A DNA stretch of 8,073 nt from Gaiellasilicea sp035575835 (lineage in GTDB: Bacteria; Actinomycetota; Thermoleophilia; Gaiellales; Gaiellaceae): positions 1 to 8,073 of the forward strand of contig DATLXM010000147.1 in NCBI GenBank assembly GCA_035575835.1, given 5' to 3'. Shown piece after piece: positions 5,701 to 8,073 of this stretch (positions within the stretch are counted from its first letter, which is position 1; each line of letters begins with the position of its first letter). A model generated the notes under the pieces. The model saw only the letters and a list, made by a program, of their open reading frames with translations, made no database searches and was not told where the DNA came from. Made by a program: the position numbers and the translations under genes.

Positions 5701-7718
5701 GCGCCGAAGCGACCGTGGCCGAGGAGCGCCCCGACGACCGGCCGCCGCTCGTCGAGCAGTACCGTCTGATGACGCTGATCCGCCGGTTCGAGGATCGTGC
5801 CGCCGAGCTCTTCGCGCAGGGCGTGATCTTCGGGACGGCGCACAGTTGCGTCGGGCAGGAGGCGATCGCGGTCGGTGCGGCCGGGGTGATGCGCGAGACG
5901 GACTACCTCGTCGGCCATCACCGCTCGCACGGGCACCTGATCGCGGCCGGGGCCGACCTCCGCCGGATGATGGCCGAGATGTTCGGAAAGCGGACGGGCT
6001 ACTGCAAGGGGCTCGGCGGCTCGATGCACATCGCCGACCTCTCACTCGACATCCTCGGCTGCAACGGGATCGTCGGCGCCGGGATTCCGCATGCGTGCGG
6101 AGCGGCCCTGACCGCGAAGCTGCGCGGCACCGGGCAGGCGGCCGTTGCCTTCTTCGGCGACGGCGCCGCCGGCCAGGGAGCAGCGCACGAGGGAATGAAC
6201 CTCGCCGCGACGTGGGCGCTCCCCGTGGTCTTCATCTGCGAGAACAACCAGTACGCGCTCTCGGCCGACTGGCGGGCTCAGCGTGCCGTCGAGGACCTCG
6301 CCGACCGTGCGTCTGGCTACGGGATGGCCGGCGAGATCGTGGACGGCAACGACCTGCTCGCAGTCGAGGACGCCGTCGCCCGCGCGCTCGAGCGGGCCCG
6401 GGAGGGCGTCGGCCCGACGTTCCTGGAGATGAAGACGTTCCGGCGGATGCAGCACTCGATGCGCGCGAACCTCCCCGACGTGCGCGACCCCACGCTCGTG
6501 ACGGAGTGGGAGGCGAAGGACCCGCTTCCCCACTTCGAGCGGGTGCTGCGCGACCTCGGCGAGCTCGACGACGACCGCATCGAAGCGCTGTTGGCCGAGG
6601 TGGAAGGCGAGGTCGAGCTTGCGATCGAGATCGCGCTCGCCGACGAGGACGCGAGTGGGGACGATCTCCTGCCAGCGGTCTTCGCACCGCAACGGAGCTA
6701 TCCGGTGCCGGCCGAGGAGGCGGAGCGGAGCCTCGGCTTCGTCGCAGCCCTCCGCGAGGCGCTCGAGCTCGAGCTCGAAGCCGATCCGAGCGTGATCGTG
6801 ATCGGTGAGGACATCGGAAAGGTGGGCGGGCTCTTCCGCGCGACGGAGGGTCTCTACGAGCGTTTCGGCGCGGAGCGGATCCGCGACACGCCACTGACCG
6901 AGAGTGGCTTCGTCGGCTGCGGGATCGGCGCCGCCCTGACGGGCCTGCGGCCCGTCGTCGAGCTCCAGTTCTCCGATTTCGCCGGAGTCGCCTTCGACCA
7001 GATCATGAATCAGGCCGCGAAGCTCCGGTTCATGATGGGCGGGACTCCGAGCATCCCGCTCGTGATCCGGATGGTCTCGGGCGGCGGGGTCCGGCTCGGA
7101 GCGCAACACTCACAGAGCCTGGAGGCGCTCTTCGCGCACATTCCCGGCCTCGTCGTCGCCATGCCCGCTACGCCCTACGACGCGAAGGGGATGCTCTCGG
7201 CGGCGATCCGCGGGGACAACCCGGTCATCTTCCTCGAGCAGAAGCTGCTCTTCTTCGGGGAGCCCGCTCCGGTGCCCGAGGAGCGCTACGGAATCGAGCT
7301 CGGCGTGGGGCGGATTGCCCGCGAGGGAACGGACGTGACGGTCGTCGCGCTGGGTGCGCTCGTGCCGCATGCGCTCCGAGCCGCGCACGAGCTCGAGCGC
7401 GAAGGCGTGAGCGTCGAGGTTCTCGACCCTCGCACGCTCGTCCCGCTCGACACCGCGATGATCGCGGCATCGGTCGCGAAGACCCACCGGCTCGTCGTTG
7501 CTCACGAAGCAGTCCAGTTCTGCGGCTTCGGCTCCGAGGTCGCCGCGCACGTGGCCGAGCACTGCTTCTGGGATCTCGACGCGCCGGTCGTTCGCATCGG
7601 TGCGGCCTCGCATCCGATCCCGTATCAGAAGGACCTCGAAGTGGCCACGCTGCCGGGGCCGGCCGAGATCGTCGCCGCCGTGCGGTCCCTCGTTGCGGGC
7701 GGTACGATCGTGCGGTGA
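5697..7718 (+). CDS. Fused alpha-beta E1 of a ThDP-dependent 2-oxo acid/acetoin-type dehydrogenase
   Basis: A 673-residue single chain joining both E1 subunits. E1 decarboxylates a 2-oxo acid (or cleaves acetoin) on thiamine diphosphate and passes the acyl group to a lipoyl E2. The alpha part (about 20-330) has HHRSHGH at 74-80, CKGLGGSMHIAD at 103-114, and the ThDP/Mg motif GDG at 154-156 spaced 26 residues from NN at 183-184. The beta part (about 345-673) has GEDIGKVGG, TPLTESG with E402 placed to activate the cofactor, GAQHSQSLE with H471, and PYDAKGML. The GNGIVGxG-like loop, GKGGSMHIAD-like loop and PYDAKG are closest to acetoin dehydrogenase AcoA/AcoB as I recall them, but branched-chain and pyruvate E1s share the motifs. 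The usual GHS near 253 is QHS. ATG 5697 overlaps the VOC stop. No E2 or E3 gene is in the window. The E1 family is certain, the substrate is not. Confidence 0.92.
   Translation: MSAEATVAEERPDDRPPLVEQYRLMTLIRRFEDRAAELFAQGVIFGTAHSCVGQEAIAVGAAGVMRETDYLVGHHRSHGHLIAAGADLRRMMAEMFGKRTGYCKGLGGSMHIADLSLDILGCNGIVGAGIPHACGAALTAKLRGTGQAAVAFFGDGAAGQGAAHEGMNLAATWALPVVFICENNQYALSADWRAQRAVEDLADRASGYGMAGEIVDGNDLLAVEDAVARALERAREGVGPTFLEMKTFRRMQHSMRANLPDVRDPTLVTEWEAKDPLPHFERVLRDLGELDDDRIEALLAEVEGEVELAIEIALADEDASGDDLLPAVFAPQRSYPVPAEEAERSLGFVAALREALELELEADPSVIVIGEDIGKVGGLFRATEGLYERFGAERIRDTPLTESGFVGCGIGAALTGLRPVVELQFSDFAGVAFDQIMNQAAKLRFMMGGTPSIPLVIRMVSGGGVRLGAQHSQSLEALFAHIPGLVVAMPATPYDAKGMLSAAIRGDNPVIFLEQKLLFFGEPAPVPEERYGIELGVGRIAREGTDVTVVALGALVPHALRAAHELEREGVSVEVLDPRTLVPLDTAMIAASVAKTHRLVVAHEAVQFCGFGSEVAAHVAEHCFWDLDAPVVRIGAASHPIPYQKDLEVATLPGPAEIVAAVRSLVAGGTIVR
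7702..7708 (+). promoter_or_regulatory. Putative leaderless -10 (GTACGAT) before the P460-like gene
   Basis: TACGAT at 7703-7708 fits TANNNT and is followed by exactly 6 nt and the GTG at 7715. It lies inside the last codons of the E1 gene, so it could give the downstream gene its own transcript in addition to readthrough from 5236. No convincing -35 is visible. Confidence 0.45.
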
Positions 7719-8073
7719 GGGTCGCCGCCTGCCTCGCCACACTGCTCGTCCTCGTCGTCGTGGGAACGGCGAGCGCCCGCCAGGACGCCAACGGGATCCC
7801 GGCCTACGTGAACGGGTACGCGAAGTGGCCGAAGCTGAACGCGAAGCCGATCCGCGGCGGCTCCCCGGCCCACGGCGGCACGAAGAACGTCTACGTGAGC
7901 AAGCGGAAGACGGGCGCCCGCTATCCGGTCGGCGCGATCGTGGTCAAGACCGCGACCCCTGCCGGCAAGCAGTGGCTCTCGCTCGTCGCGACGATGCGCA
8001 AGATCCAGGGAACCGCGAATGGCGGTTGGCGCTGGGAGGAGTTCACCCGCTCGTCTCCGACGGCGCGGTTCAC
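7715..8073 (+). CDS. Exported cytochrome P460-like protein (3'-truncated)
   Basis: 119 residues are visible before the window ends. GTG 7715 overlaps the E1 stop (GTGA) and opens a clear signal peptide: MR, then a hydrophobic stretch (CLATLLVLVVVG) and TASA, with likely cleavage after A21. The mature part reads YAKWPKLNAKPI, GGTKNVYVS, YPVGAIVVK, LVATMRKIQG and WRWEEFTR. This order recalls the cytochrome P460 domain family, which binds c-type heme and in some members oxidises hydroxylamine or acts on other nitrogen compounds. The heme-attaching CXXCH expected near the C-terminus would lie beyond the window, so heme binding is unproven; heme-free relatives exist. The protein would act outside the membrane, unlike the cytoplasmic E1, so the overlap may reflect compact packing rather than a shared pathway. 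Confidence 0.75.
   Translation, partial: MRVAACLATLLVLVVVGTASARQDANGIPAYVNGYAKWPKLNAKPIRGGSPAHGGTKNVYVSKRKTGARYPVGAIVVKTATPAGKQWLSLVATMRKIQGTANGGWRWEEFTRSSPTARF

Noticed and set aside
6758..6780. GAGCTC-type short repeat in the E1 gene
   Set aside because: It simply encodes alternating Leu/Glu in a helix at the start of the beta part, with ordinary codon use.
6042..7109. Antisense open frame of 355 codons within the E1 gene
   Set aside because: Low-complexity Arg/Glu/His-rich translation with no motif, lying wholly under a well-supported gene.
1..8073. Defence system, mobile element, CRISPR array or RNA gene
   Set aside because: No transposase, integrase, nuclease or repeat array was found on either strand, and there is no intergenic gap above 47 bp to hold an RNA gene.

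Overview
This is a GC-rich window (roughly 70% by eye) with tightly packed genes, strong third-position G/C bias and almost no intergenic DNA. Together with the gene content and the apparent leaderless starts, this suggests an actinobacterium, possibly of the Thermoleophilia (Gaiellales/Solirubrobacterales) kind. The taxonomic placement is inference. I see no tRNA, rRNA, CRISPR array, insertion sequence or phage gene.

Layout: (1) 1-1262 (+), the C-terminal part of a CPA1-type Na+/H+ antiporter, cut by the window edge and carrying four apparent single-base indels between positions 190 and 378. (2) 1259-2011 (-), an MBL-fold hydrolase. (3) 2059-2691 (+), an uncharacterised four-cysteine protein with an Ada-like RPCxxC stretch. 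(4) 2703-4400 (+), a short-form alpha-glucan phosphorylase. (5) 4397-5206 (-), an SDR oxidoreductase. (6) 5236-5700 (+), a VOC (glyoxalase-fold) protein. (7) 5697-7718 (+), a fused alpha-beta E1 of a thiamine-diphosphate 2-oxo acid/acetoin-type dehydrogenase. (8) 7715 to the window end (+), the N-terminal part of an exported cytochrome P460-like protein.

Genes 6, 7 and 8 overlap through ATGA and GTGA junctions, so they look like one translationally coupled unit, divergent from the SDR gene across 29 bp. Genes 3 and 4 are 11 bp apart and may be cotranscribed, divergent from the MBL gene across 47 bp. Both convergent pairs (1/2 and 4/5) end in interlocked stop codons (CTAA and CTAG), which leaves no space for an intergenic terminator.

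The most useful signals are: a repeated GTACG(T/A)(T/C)-N6-start arrangement before three genes, consistent with leaderless promoters; the VOC / E1 fusion / P460-like unit, whose substrate is unknown; and the clustered homopolymer indels in the antiporter. No defence system or other clearly novel machine is visible. The window is mostly metabolic.
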